7,715 nt of DNA from Thermoprotei archaeon (GCA_003650785.1 QMRW01000058.1:1-7715); one strand, 5' to 3'. Shown: positions 1 through 6,178, numbered from the stretch's first letter. The notes: generated by a model not told the origin, from the sequence alone. Numbers and translations: made by a program.

Positions 1-954
1 ATGGTTCCCGGTGGAGTAGCTAGAAGATTGAGTAGAGAAGAACTAGAGGAACTAGATGCTCTTACTAAGGATCTCAGAAAATACATATACTCTATTACGG
101 AGTTCTTCAATAAGAAAGTTGTAAATTCAAAGAGATTTCAAGACCTACTTAGTAATGAAGCTTACATGCTCAAGACACTATATATAGGACTAGTAGGTCG
201 AGTAGGCGAGTTAGAATTCTACGATGGAGATCTAAGGATAATTGATAGTAGAGGTAGGGAAGTAGCCAAATTTAAGGCATGTGACTATGCTAAGTATATT
301 GCTGAACGATCAAGTAATATCTCCTATTCTAAATTTCCATATCCTAAGTGGCTAGAGCAGAGTGAGTATAGCGAAGAATGTATATTCAGAACTGGTCCAT
401 TAGCTAGGATAAACGTAATTGAGAAATTAGATGCCGAAAGAGCTAATGAGGAATATAAATATATGCTCGAAATATTAGGATCTAAACCAATACACAGTAC
501 ACTAGCATACCACTGGGCTAGAGTTATAGAATGTTTATACTGCATAGAGAAAATGTGTACTATTCTATCAGAAGATACGGTATTGATAGAAGGGGATGTA
601 GTAGATCTCTATGGACAGCCCGAGTATGAGGGAGTCGGTGTAGTAGAGGCACCTAGAGGAACCCTGATTCATCACTATAGGACAGATGAAGATCTTATAA
701 CTACATATGTAAATATAATAACACCAACTACCATAAACAATACAGCTATAAACACAGAGCTGAGAAAAGTGGTCACAGTGCTCTGGAGGAATGGAGAGTT
801 GAACTATGAGACTATTAATAGAATAGAAGTATCCATAAGAGCTTATGATCCCTGCAACTCATGTGCTACACATCTCCTAAGTCCCTACAGAGGCCTTCAA
901 GTCCTAGTAATAGATCCATATGGACGAGTACTAAAGGTATTACCGGAGATGTAG
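1..954 (+). CDS. mvhA: [NiFe]-hydrogenase large subunit, MvhA-like (group 3), N-terminus missing
   Basis: This is the catalytic large subunit that carries the Ni-Fe centre for H2 oxidation or formation in the cytoplasm. The C-terminal Ni-binding motif is clear: D283-P-C-N-S-C-A-T-H291, with C285 and C288 as ligands. An APRG block at 217-220, followed by a T-x-N-N-x-A-I-N stretch, is typical of group 3 large subunits. The protein starts at the very first base with M-V-P-G-G, which in the family is an internal block about 150 residues in, so the N-terminal RxCGxC ligand pair is absent from the window. The visible 317 residues fit the remainder of a protein of about 470 residues. The 26 residues after H291 should be removed by a maturation endopeptidase. 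The gene is followed after 3 nt by hdrC, which favours the Mvh (Hdr-linked) type over the F420- or NAD-linked types. The large-subunit call is sure; the subgroup is inferred from the neighbours. Confidence 0.9.
   Translation: MVPGGVARRLSREELEELDALTKDLRKYIYSITEFFNKKVVNSKRFQDLLSNEAYMLKTLYIGLVGRVGELEFYDGDLRIIDSRGREVAKFKACDYAKYIAERSSNISYSKFPYPKWLEQSEYSEECIFRTGPLARINVIEKLDAERANEEYKYMLEILGSKPIHSTLAYHWARVIECLYCIEKMCTILSEDTVLIEGDVVDLYGQPEYEGVGVVEAPRGTLIHHYRTDEDLITTYVNIITPTTINNTAINTELRKVVTVLWRNGELNYETINRIEVSIRAYDPCNSCATHLLSPYRGLQVLVIDPYGRVLKVLPEM
945..951 (+). promoter_or_regulatory. Ribosome binding site of hdrC
   Basis: GGAGATG differs by one base from the ideal archaeal GGAGGTG and ends 6 nt before the ATG at 958. 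It lies inside the last codons of the hydrogenase gene, so the two genes are probably co-translated from one mRNA. Confidence 0.55.
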
Positions 955-957
955 ATA

Positions 958-1326
958 ATGAAGGAGATAGTGAGGAAGATAATATCAATAAGTGGAAGAA
1001 ATCCATTCCTATGCTATCAGTGCGGTCTCTGTTCAGCTGTATGTCCAGTTGTAGAGTATATGGATACCCCTCCACATAAAGTGGTTAAGCTTATTCAACT
1101 AGGAGGTGAAGAACTGAAGAGAATAAAATCGATTTGGTATTGTATCTCGTGTATGGCCTGTGTTGATAGGTGTCCAAGGAATGTTGGTCCTGGAATATTG
1201 TTTGAAGCTTTCAGACTACTAACGCTCAGAAGGGGCATAGATAAAGTCGACTTAGGGACTTTGGAGAACATAGACAAAGTACCCACTATAGCCGTAGTCG
1301 CTCTAGCTAGAAAGACTACAGGGTGA
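958..1326 (+). CDS. hdrC: HdrC-like electron-transfer protein with two [4Fe-4S] clusters
   Basis: HdrC is a small ferredoxin-like subunit that passes electrons between HdrA and HdrB in heterodisulfide reductase-type complexes. Two full cluster motifs are visible: C19-x2-C22-x2-C25-x3-C29-P and C62-x2-C65-x2-C68-x3-C72-P, about 32 residues apart, as in HdrC. No membrane segment is visible, so it should be soluble. At 122 residues it is shorter than the roughly 180-residue methanogen HdrC, with only about 50 residues after the second motif. The ATG at 958 has a good upstream GGAGATG and sits 3 nt after the hydrogenase stop; the next gene overlaps or abuts its end. The context (hydrogenase before, hdrB after) supports an Hdr role over a generic ferredoxin. 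Its partner in this organism need not be a CoM/CoB heterodisulfide reductase. Confidence 0.88.
   Translation: MKEIVRKIISISGRNPFLCYQCGLCSAVCPVVEYMDTPPHKVVKLIQLGGEELKRIKSIWYCISCMACVDRCPRNVGPGILFEAFRLLTLRRGIDKVDLGTLENIDKVPTIAVVALARKTTG
1321..1326 (+). promoter_or_regulatory. Putative ribosome binding site deciding the hdrB start
   Basis: GGGTGA overlaps the hdrC stop codon. Its GGTG core (1322-1325) stands 6 nt before a TTG at 1332, the same spacing seen at other genes here. The in-frame GTG at 1323 lies inside this site, which makes it less likely to be the start. Confidence 0.45.
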
Positions 1327-1331
1327 ACTAC

Positions 1332-2132
1332 TTGAGCTCTCTGAAGTACCTGTACTACCCTGGATGTACTATTAAAAGAGATGCATTAGAGTATGAGGAG
1401 AAATCACTGCTACTACTAAGGAAGATGGGCATAGAATTGAAGGAGCTAGAGAGCTGGTACTGCTGTGGAGCTCTACCTAGCCTAGCTATCGATGACATTA
1501 TGAGCTATGTTGGAGGAACTAGAACCTTGATAGAAGCTCAGAAGCTCATTAGAAGAGGAGACTTTAATGGACTACTAACACTGTGCCCCATGTGCTATAA
1601 TGTCCTAAAGCGGATAAATCTAGTTCTAGAGAACGACCCAGATAAGCTGGAGATACTTACGGAATATATGGAGGAAGAGGAGAGATATGGACTTGGCGTG
1701 AACGTCGTCCATATAGTCGAGGTACTTGCTGGAAACATAGATAGGCTTAAGGAGATAGCTACTGAGAAGCTAACTGAATTTAAAGTCGCTGTATACTATG
1801 GATGTACTCTATTGAGACCTAAAGAAATCGCTATTGATGATCCAGAGAACCCTGAGATCATCGAAAACCTACTTACCTCTTTAGAAGTGGCCATAGTAGA
1901 TTATCCATTTAAGACAGAATGCTGTGGATCATACCATATACTAACAAACAGGAACATAGTCGTGGATAGAGTAAAGAGGATAGTTTCCAGTGCCCTGAGA
2001 AGAGGAGCTAACATAATCACCGTAGTATGTCCACTATGTATGTACAACCTCAAGCAGGTTGTGAAGGAGGGTAATAAGTTAAGAGCTATGTACCTAAGCG
2101 AGTTGCTTGTTCATCTAGTAGGTGATAGATAG
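1332..2132 (+). CDS. hdrB: HdrB-like protein with two CCG domains (non-cubane [4Fe-4S])
   Basis: HdrB is the subunit that reduces disulfides in heterodisulfide reductases, using two non-cubane [4Fe-4S] clusters bound by CCG domains. Both domains are complete. Numbered from the upstream GTG at 1323, they are C15, C47-C48-G, C88-x2-C91, and C161, C200-C201-G, C236-x2-C239. No transmembrane helix is seen. I chose the TTG at 1332 (266 residues) because a GGTG lies 6 nt before it; the alternative GTG at 1323 (269 residues) would overlap the hdrC stop by 3 bases. HdrB-like CCG proteins also serve as the SdhE-type subunit of some archaeal succinate dehydrogenases and as the C-terminal half of thiol:fumarate reductase TfrB. 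Since fumarate reductase genes follow directly, an electron-relay role towards them is a real alternative to disulfide reduction. The fold is certain; the substrate is unknown. Confidence 0.9.
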   Translation: MSSLKYLYYPGCTIKRDALEYEEKSLLLLRKMGIELKELESWYCCGALPSLAIDDIMSYVGGTRTLIEAQKLIRRGDFNGLLTLCPMCYNVLKRINLVLENDPDKLEILTEYMEEEERYGLGVNVVHIVEVLAGNIDRLKEIATEKLTEFKVAVYYGCTLLRPKEIAIDDPENPEIIENLLTSLEVAIVDYPFKTECCGSYHILTNRNIVVDRVKRIVSSALRRGANIITVVCPLCMYNLKQVVKEGNKLRAMYLSELLVHLVGDR

Positions 2133-2144
2133 CCCATGAAGAAC

Positions 2145-2157
2145 TAAACTTTAAAGC
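2145..2157 (+). promoter_or_regulatory. Predicted archaeal promoter (TATA box) of the fumarate reductase pair
   Basis: The 61-bp gap between hdrB and frdB contains ACTTTAAAG, a good archaeal TATA-like box centred near 2153. Transcription would then start near 2179, leaving a leader of about 15 nt that just includes the AGGTG ribosome site. A TAAACT repeat (2145-2150 and 2166-2171, two helical turns apart) flanks the box. Read-through from hdrB is also possible, because no terminator is visible. Confidence 0.45.
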
Positions 2158-2182
2158 TTAAGGAGTAAACTGATAGTGTACT

Positions 2183-2187
2183 AGGTG
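2183..2187 (+). promoter_or_regulatory. Ribosome binding site selecting the TTG start of frdB
   Basis: AGGTG ends 6 nt before the TTG at 2194 and supports that codon over the in-frame ATG at 2227, which has no comparable site. Confidence 0.55.
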
Positions 2188-2193
2188 TAGAAC

Positions 2194-2901
2194 TTGATAC
2201 GAGCTCATCCATCCCGACCAAGTAGAATGGTCAGGATCTATTATATGGGTAAGGCCTATGAAGTACCCGAAGGCCTCACTATAATGAAGGCACTAGAGTA
2301 TGCGGGCTTCAGGTTCATAAGGGGTTCTGGTTGTAGAGGGGGTTTCTGTGGTGCATGTGGTGTGATCTACAGAAGTCCAGGAGAGTATAAACTACGTGTA
2401 GGTTTAGCCTGTCAGACTACTGTAAAGGATGGTATGCACCTAGCCATACTACCCTACTCACCAATGGTCAAACCTATTTATAGGATTGATAAGCTTAAAC
2501 CCGATTTAGGAACTATTCTCAAGTACTTTCCAGAAATTGTGCGATGTGTTAGCTGTAATTCTTGTACTAAGGCCTGTCCCCAGGATCTAGAGGTTATGGA
2601 GGCTATTCAGGCGATAAGACAGAACGATATAGCGAGAGCTGCTAATCTCATATTTGACTGTATAATGTGTGGGCTATGCTCTACTAGATGTCCAGCTGAC
2701 ATAAGGCACCCTTATCTGTTTCAATTGGTCAGGAGGTTATACGGTAAGCATCTACTATCAAGAGCGAGACATGTCGAATTAAGAGTAAAAGAAATAGTAG
2801 AGGGAAGATGGGAGGCAGAGTTCAGTAAACTCATGAAGATGTCTGTAGAGGAGCTTAGAAAGCTGTATACAGAGAGGAAGATAGAGGGAGGTGAAAAGTG
2901 A
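2194..2901 (+). CDS. frdB: Fumarate reductase/succinate dehydrogenase-type iron-sulfur subunit (TfrB N-half-like)
   Basis: This subunit should carry electrons to the flavoprotein encoded next. A plant-type ferredoxin domain comes first, with C47-x4-C52-x2-C55 and C73 for a [2Fe-2S] cluster. An alpha-helical domain follows with two complete motifs, C118-x2-C121-x2-C124-x3-C128-P and C156-x2-C159-x2-C162-x3-C166-P. Classical SdhB/FrdB has one [4Fe-4S] and one [3Fe-4S] cluster with much wider spacing before the third; here two [4Fe-4S] clusters are expected, as in HdrC or TfrB. At 235 residues it has the length of SdhB but lacks the fused CCG half of methanogen TfrB, for which the upstream hdrB could substitute. 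The TTG start is chosen for its AGGTG at 6 nt. The C-terminal 60 residues are charged and helical. The stop overlaps the GTG of frdA, so the two are coupled. Confidence 0.9.
   Translation: MIRAHPSRPSRMVRIYYMGKAYEVPEGLTIMKALEYAGFRFIRGSGCRGGFCGACGVIYRSPGEYKLRVGLACQTTVKDGMHLAILPYSPMVKPIYRIDKLKPDLGTILKYFPEIVRCVSCNSCTKACPQDLEVMEAIQAIRQNDIARAANLIFDCIMCGLCSTRCPADIRHPYLFQLVRRLYGKHLLSRARHVELRVKEIVEGRWEAEFSKLMKMSVEELRKLYTERKIEGGEK
2887..2894 (+). promoter_or_regulatory. Strong ribosome binding site of frdA
   Basis: GGAGGTGA is a perfect match to the archaeal 16S rRNA 3' end complement. It lies in the last codons of frdB. The GTG at 2898 is 4 nt from GGAGGTG and the ATG at 2904 is 10 nt away, so the site alone does not decide between them. 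Confidence 0.7.
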
Positions 2902-4565
2902 ATATGGAAGGGTACAGCCCAGAGATGCGTAAGCTCATAGAGATAGTCGAGGAGACACGTCCAGAGAGACTCAGAAGAAAGTACAGGAAATTCAGTCTGA
3001 AGGAAAGAAAAGAACTAGTGAGTAAGTGGCACCCTGACTATAGATCTGATACTAAGAGGAGACTACGTATAGGACCATGTAGGGGAGAAATAGTCTATAG
3101 TGAAATAGCAGATCTACTAGAAGCATGGCCGCTAATAGAACCTGATAGCATAGACCTTTCTAGAATAGACTACGATGTCGAGATACTAGTAGTAGGGGGA
3201 GGAGGTGCAGGTGCAGCAGCGGCTCTATGGGCCTACTACAGTGGTGTAAAGCCTGAGGATATTCTGTTAGTTACCAAGCTTAGATTCGGTGATGCGAATA
3301 CTGTTAAAGCCAGGACAGGTATACAGGCTGCTGATAGAGCCGAGGATAGTCCAATCCTACACTACCTAGATACAATGGGTGGTGGACACTTTGTTAACAA
3401 GCCTGAGCTAGTTAAAGCACTGGTTAGTGATGCTCCCCTAATTATCAAATGGCTTGAGGATCTAGGCTTCATATTTGATAAGACACCCTCAGGAGATATG
3501 ATAGAGTATGCTGGTGGTGGTGCTTGTCGAAGAAGGCTTCACTGTGCACGTGACTGTACTGGATTAGAATTGATGAGGGTAATTAAGGATGAAGTAATTA
3601 ATGTGGGTATACCAGTACTTGAATATTCACCAGCTATAGAACTACTCACTGATCCAGAGACGAGTGCCGTATCGGGTGCTATACTACTCAATCTTGAGAC
3701 TGAAGAGTACTTAGTAGTATGTGCAAAAGTAACCATACTAGCTACAGGAGGATGTGGCAGACTACATGCAGTAGGATTTCCGACGACCAATCACTATGGA
3801 GCTACAGCCGACGGTATAGTACTGGGCTACAGAGTAGGCGCCAAGCTAAGGGACATGGATACACTACAGTTCCATCCGACAGGAGCAGCTTGGCCCGAAG
3901 CTATTAGAGGAGAGCTAGTCCCTGAGAAGACACGTAGCCTGGGAGGTCAACTAGTCAATATTAAGGGGGAGATGTTCGTATATGAACTAGAACCTAGGGA
4001 TGTAGTAGCCTCAGCTATAATTAGAGAGTGTGCAGAGGGTAGAGGAGTGATAACACCTACTGGAGCACATGGTGTCTGGTTGGATACTCCTCTAATCGAG
4101 GAGCTTCGAGGATCTGGTACGATCAAGAAGGAGCTACCCGCTCTCTATAGAATGTTCATAAGACAGGGGATAGATATAACTGAGGATCCGATACTAGTCT
4201 TTCCAACACTTCACTACCAAAATGGTGGTATAGAAATAGATTCGTATGGAAGAGCATTAGCACCCAATGGTAAACCTATTCCGGGACTATTTGTAGCTGG
4301 TGAGGTCACTGGTGGAGTCCATGGTAGAAATAGACTTGTGGGCAACTCCCTAGCGGATATTCTAGTATTCGGAAGAAGGGCTGGTATTAATGCCGCTAAG
4401 GTTGCAGTATCAATTAGCTCAAAACCAAAACTCTCCCTAAACCACCTTAAAGCATATATGGAGGAATTAAAAAGGATAGGAATACCGAGAACTAAGAGAG
4501 CGCCTATACTGCTTCCAGACTATAGAGGAGAAAAAGTACTATTAAGAAGTGTCAGAGTATTCTAA
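2898..4565 (+). CDS. frdA: Fumarate reductase/succinate dehydrogenase-family flavoprotein, soluble type
   Basis: This FAD subunit interconverts fumarate and succinate. A Rossmann GGGGAG loop lies at 100-105. The dicarboxylate site is complete by comparison with E. coli FrdA: H326 in QFHPTG, R367 in EPRD, H439 in LHYQNGG and R479 in HGRNRLVGNSL. Two things are unusual. The position of the His that binds FAD covalently in membrane SdhA/FrdA is Asn (N134 in ANTV), so FAD should be non-covalent. A basic extension of about 90 residues precedes the FAD domain, while only about 76 residues follow R479, so the usual C-terminal helical domain is missing. Start: GTG at 2898, overlapping frdB by 4 nt; ATG at 2904 is possible. 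No membrane-anchor gene follows. L-aspartate oxidase and HdrA are less likely, given the full fumarate site and the frdB partner. Direction in the cell is inferred, not shown. Confidence 0.92.
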   Translation: MNMEGYSPEMRKLIEIVEETRPERLRRKYRKFSLKERKELVSKWHPDYRSDTKRRLRIGPCRGEIVYSEIADLLEAWPLIEPDSIDLSRIDYDVEILVVGGGGAGAAAALWAYYSGVKPEDILLVTKLRFGDANTVKARTGIQAADRAEDSPILHYLDTMGGGHFVNKPELVKALVSDAPLIIKWLEDLGFIFDKTPSGDMIEYAGGGACRRRLHCARDCTGLELMRVIKDEVINVGIPVLEYSPAIELLTDPETSAVSGAILLNLETEEYLVVCAKVTILATGGCGRLHAVGFPTTNHYGATADGIVLGYRVGAKLRDMDTLQFHPTGAAWPEAIRGELVPEKTRSLGGQLVNIKGEMFVYELEPRDVVASAIIRECAEGRGVITPTGAHGVWLDTPLIEELRGSGTIKKELPALYRMFIRQGIDITEDPILVFPTLHYQNGGIEIDSYGRALAPNGKPIPGLFVAGEVTGGVHGRNRLVGNSLADILVFGRRAGINAAKVAVSISSKPKLSLNHLKAYMEELKRIGIPRTKRAPILLPDYRGEKVLLRSVRVF

Positions 4566-4627
4566 CTACAATCTTTATGCACTAAGGGATTCAGCAATTA
4601 GATTAGCCCTACTGTAGATCTCTACAT
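4566..4627. other. Convergent intergenic gap between frdA and fumarase beta
   Basis: Transcription from both sides meets in these 62 bp. The only structure seen is a short near-palindrome, GTAGATCTCTAC at 4614-4625, with 5-bp arms. There is no T-run on either strand long enough to call a terminator. Confidence 0.5.
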
Positions 4628-5236
4628 CTACCTACTCTCCATACTCAGACTTCTGATAAGCTCATCGCGCCTTTTACGAGCACGACTAATAACTCTCTCA
4701 ATAAGATTTCTACCCGTTGAGTCTATTACGACCAGTAAGGGGCCAAATTCCTCCACCTCAAGTACCCAGAGAGCCTCAGGTATTCCTAGATCAAGCCACT
4801 CTACTCTCAAAACTCTCTTAATTGCTCTAGCAGCGAGTACTGCAGCTCCTCCTGTAAATACAGTATAAACCGCACCATATCTCCTACAGGCTTCAGTTGT
4901 TCTCATACCCATGCCACCCTTACCTATGATCATCCTAGTACCAAACTTCTCTATAACGAATGCCTCATAGAGCTCCATACGGGCACTGGTTGTAGGTCCC
5001 GCAGCCACAACTGTCCATTCATCATCTTTTTTCAATACCACAGGACCACAGTGGTATATGACTCCTCCACGTAGGTCTATAGGAATAGGCTTTCCCTGTC
5101 TATAGTACTCCAGTATTCTTCTATGAGCGGCATCACGAGCAGTGACTATAGTACCACTAAGGTAGACTATATCACCTATCCTTAACCTTCTTACCTCCTC
5201 TTCTTCTATAGGGGTTTTCAAATGGTACTCGGACAT
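4628..5236 (-). CDS. fumB: Fumarate hydratase (class I) beta subunit
   Basis: This is the smaller, C-terminal-type subunit of the two-subunit iron-sulfur fumarase, which hydrates fumarate to L-malate together with the alpha subunit encoded just upstream. Visible family motifs are TARDAAHRR (32-40), HCGP (62-65), GPTTSARM (80-87) and IGKGGMG (104-110), covering the usual substrate-binding segment. At 202 residues it has the normal length for the archaeal beta chain. A GTG at 5245 would give 205 residues, but it is part of the ribosome site GAGGTG (5248-5243); the ATG at 5236 stands exactly 6 nt downstream and gives the usual family beginning M-S-E-Y-H-L-K-T-P, so I chose it. The tartrate dehydratase beta chain is homologous and cannot be excluded by sequence alone, but the neighbouring fumarate reductase and malic enzyme favour fumarase. 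The symbol follows split-enzyme naming and does not mean E. coli FumB. Confidence 0.93.
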   Translation of the reverse strand: MSEYHLKTPIEEEEVRRLRIGDIVYLSGTIVTARDAAHRRILEYYRQGKPIPIDLRGGVIYHCGPVVLKKDDEWTVVAAGPTTSARMELYEAFVIEKFGTRMIIGKGGMGMRTTEACRRYGAVYTVFTGGAAVLAARAIKRVLRVEWLDLGIPEALWVLEVEEFGPLLVVIDSTGRNLIERVISRARKRRDELIRSLSMESR

Positions 5237-5242
5237 TTTATA

Positions 5243-5248
5243 CACCTC
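5243..5248 (-). promoter_or_regulatory. Ribosome binding site deciding the fumarase beta start
   Basis: On the minus strand, GAGGTG overlaps the TGA stop of the alpha subunit and lies 6 nt before the ATG at 5236. Because the candidate GTG start at 5245 is itself within this site, the ATG is preferred. Confidence 0.65.
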
Positions 5249-6140
5249 ACTGGATTATAGTAGAGCTTCCATCTCTACCCACTAGTACTGTAGCCCTTCT
5301 AGCAGCCCAACATTGGAACACTACAGCTACTGGATAAGATGCTGGATGTCTATGAGAGTAGTCTATGTGTACTCCCAGAACTGTAGTCCTACCGCCTAGG
5401 CCTTGAGGGCCTATACCAAGTGAGTTTAACTCACTATAGAGCTCATCCTCAAGTCTGGCTAGTGTAGGATTGGGATTCATAGTGTCTAACCTTCTAATAC
5501 ACGCAGCCTTTTTAGCTAAATACACAGCTGTATCTACTCCTCCACCTAGGCCTACACCTACTATGGTTGGTGGACACGGCTTAGCACCTGCTTCTAAGAC
5601 AGCATCAATTACCACTCTCTTGACTCCTCCTAGTCCCAATCCAGGTGGTATCATCTCCAGGACAGTGACGTACTCTGATCCACCACCTTTTGGAACTACG
5701 ACTATTTCTAGAGAGTCTCCCTTCATAAATTCCCAATGAATTATTGGAGAGTTTCTACCAGTATTATCACCTGGATTCTCTCCAGTCAACGGGTCTACAG
5801 TATTAGGTCTTAACGGAATTTCAGCAGTAGCTCTTCTAGTAGCGTTGATCAAGGCCCTTTCTATGACGTCTATACGAACTCCGAAATCGTAGCCCATTCT
5901 CACATAGTATACTATGAGACCTGTATCCTGACATATAGGTCTATTGAGCTCCTCAGCTAGTTCTAGATTTCTGAGTATAGCCTCTATTTGAACTCTAGCT
6001 ACTTCACTATCCTCGGTTTTGTAGGCTTTCTTCAATGCATTTTTCACATCTGGCGGTAGGTGAATATTCGCTCTAGTAAGAGCATGAACGACAGCTTCTT
6101 CTATAATACTATACATTCTACTCGATTGAGTATTACTCAC
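5247..6140 (-). CDS. fumA: Fumarate hydratase (class I) alpha subunit
   Basis: This catalytic subunit of the two-chain class I fumarase holds the oxygen-sensitive [4Fe-4S] cluster. Three cysteines lie where family cluster ligands are expected: C70 in PICQDTG, C189 in KPCPP and C277 in FQCWA. Other family segments are NPGDNTGRNSP (122-132), the Gly-rich PKGGGSE (150-156) and GLGGGVD (197-203). The 297 residues are close to the usual 280-290. The start is uncertain. The GTG at 6140 lies within a ribosome-site-like GAGGTGAG, while the next in-frame ATG is at 6116 (289 residues), 20 nt beyond that site; no start codon exists at the 6-nt spacing used by other genes here. The gene is first in a two-gene unit with fumarase beta (TGA and the beta ribosome site overlap) and is transcribed divergently from malic enzyme. 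Tartrate dehydratase is a homologous but less fitting alternative. Confidence 0.93.
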   Translation of the reverse strand: MSNTQSSRMYSIIEEAVVHALTRANIHLPPDVKNALKKAYKTEDSEVARVQIEAILRNLELAEELNRPICQDTGLIVYYVRMGYDFGVRIDVIERALINATRRATAEIPLRPNTVDPLTGENPGDNTGRNSPIIHWEFMKGDSLEIVVVPKGGGSEYVTVLEMIPPGLGLGGVKRVVIDAVLEAGAKPCPPTIVGVGLGGGVDTAVYLAKKAACIRRLDTMNPNPTLARLEDELYSELNSLGIGPQGLGGRTTVLGVHIDYSHRHPASYPVAVVFQCWAARRATVLVGRDGSSTIIQ

Positions 6141-6151
6141 CTCAATCCCTG

Positions 6152-6166
6152 AGATCTTATATCGAA
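6152..6166. repeat. Copy 1 of an imperfect repeat near the fumarase transcription start
   Basis: AGATCTTATATCGAA matches AGATCTATATAGAA at 6205-6218 except for one extra T and one substitution. The copies start 53 bp apart and each lies downstream of one of the two divergent TATA boxes. AGATCT alone is common in this window, so only the extended match is notable. Confidence 0.35.
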
Positions 6167-6170
6167 CTAT

Positions 6171-6178
6171 GTATAAAA
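6171..6178 (-). promoter_or_regulatory. Predicted promoter (TATA box) of the fumarase genes
   Basis: The minus strand reads TTTTATAC, preceded by the purine-rich GTAGAGG that could serve as the TFB recognition element. Transcription would start near 6149, a few bases before the GTG at 6140. A second, weaker candidate is GATATAAG around 6159, which would put the start near 6133 and favour the ATG at 6116. Confidence 0.5.

Noticed and set aside
324..545. Minus-strand open frame of 73 codons inside the hydrogenase gene
   Set aside because: It lies wholly within a well-supported gene, has no recognisable domain and no ribosome site. The same judgement applies to the open frames at 861-1079, 866-1075, 1095-1286, 3539-3790, 3719-3907 and 5470-5739.
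1..954. Complex I NuoD/NDH-49 kDa-like subunit instead of hydrogenase
   Set aside because: NuoD homologues lack the C-terminal DPCxxCxxH Ni ligands and the cleavable tail, both of which are present here.
2898..4565. L-aspartate oxidase (NadB) or HdrA
   Set aside because: The fumarate-site residues, the HGRNRLVGNSL block and the overlapping Fe-S subunit gene fit fumarate reductase better. HdrA-type [4Fe-4S] motifs are absent from the protein.
4614..4625. Short palindrome GTAGATCTCTAC as a bidirectional terminator
   Set aside because: The arms are only 5 bp with a 2-nt loop, and there is no T-run on either side.
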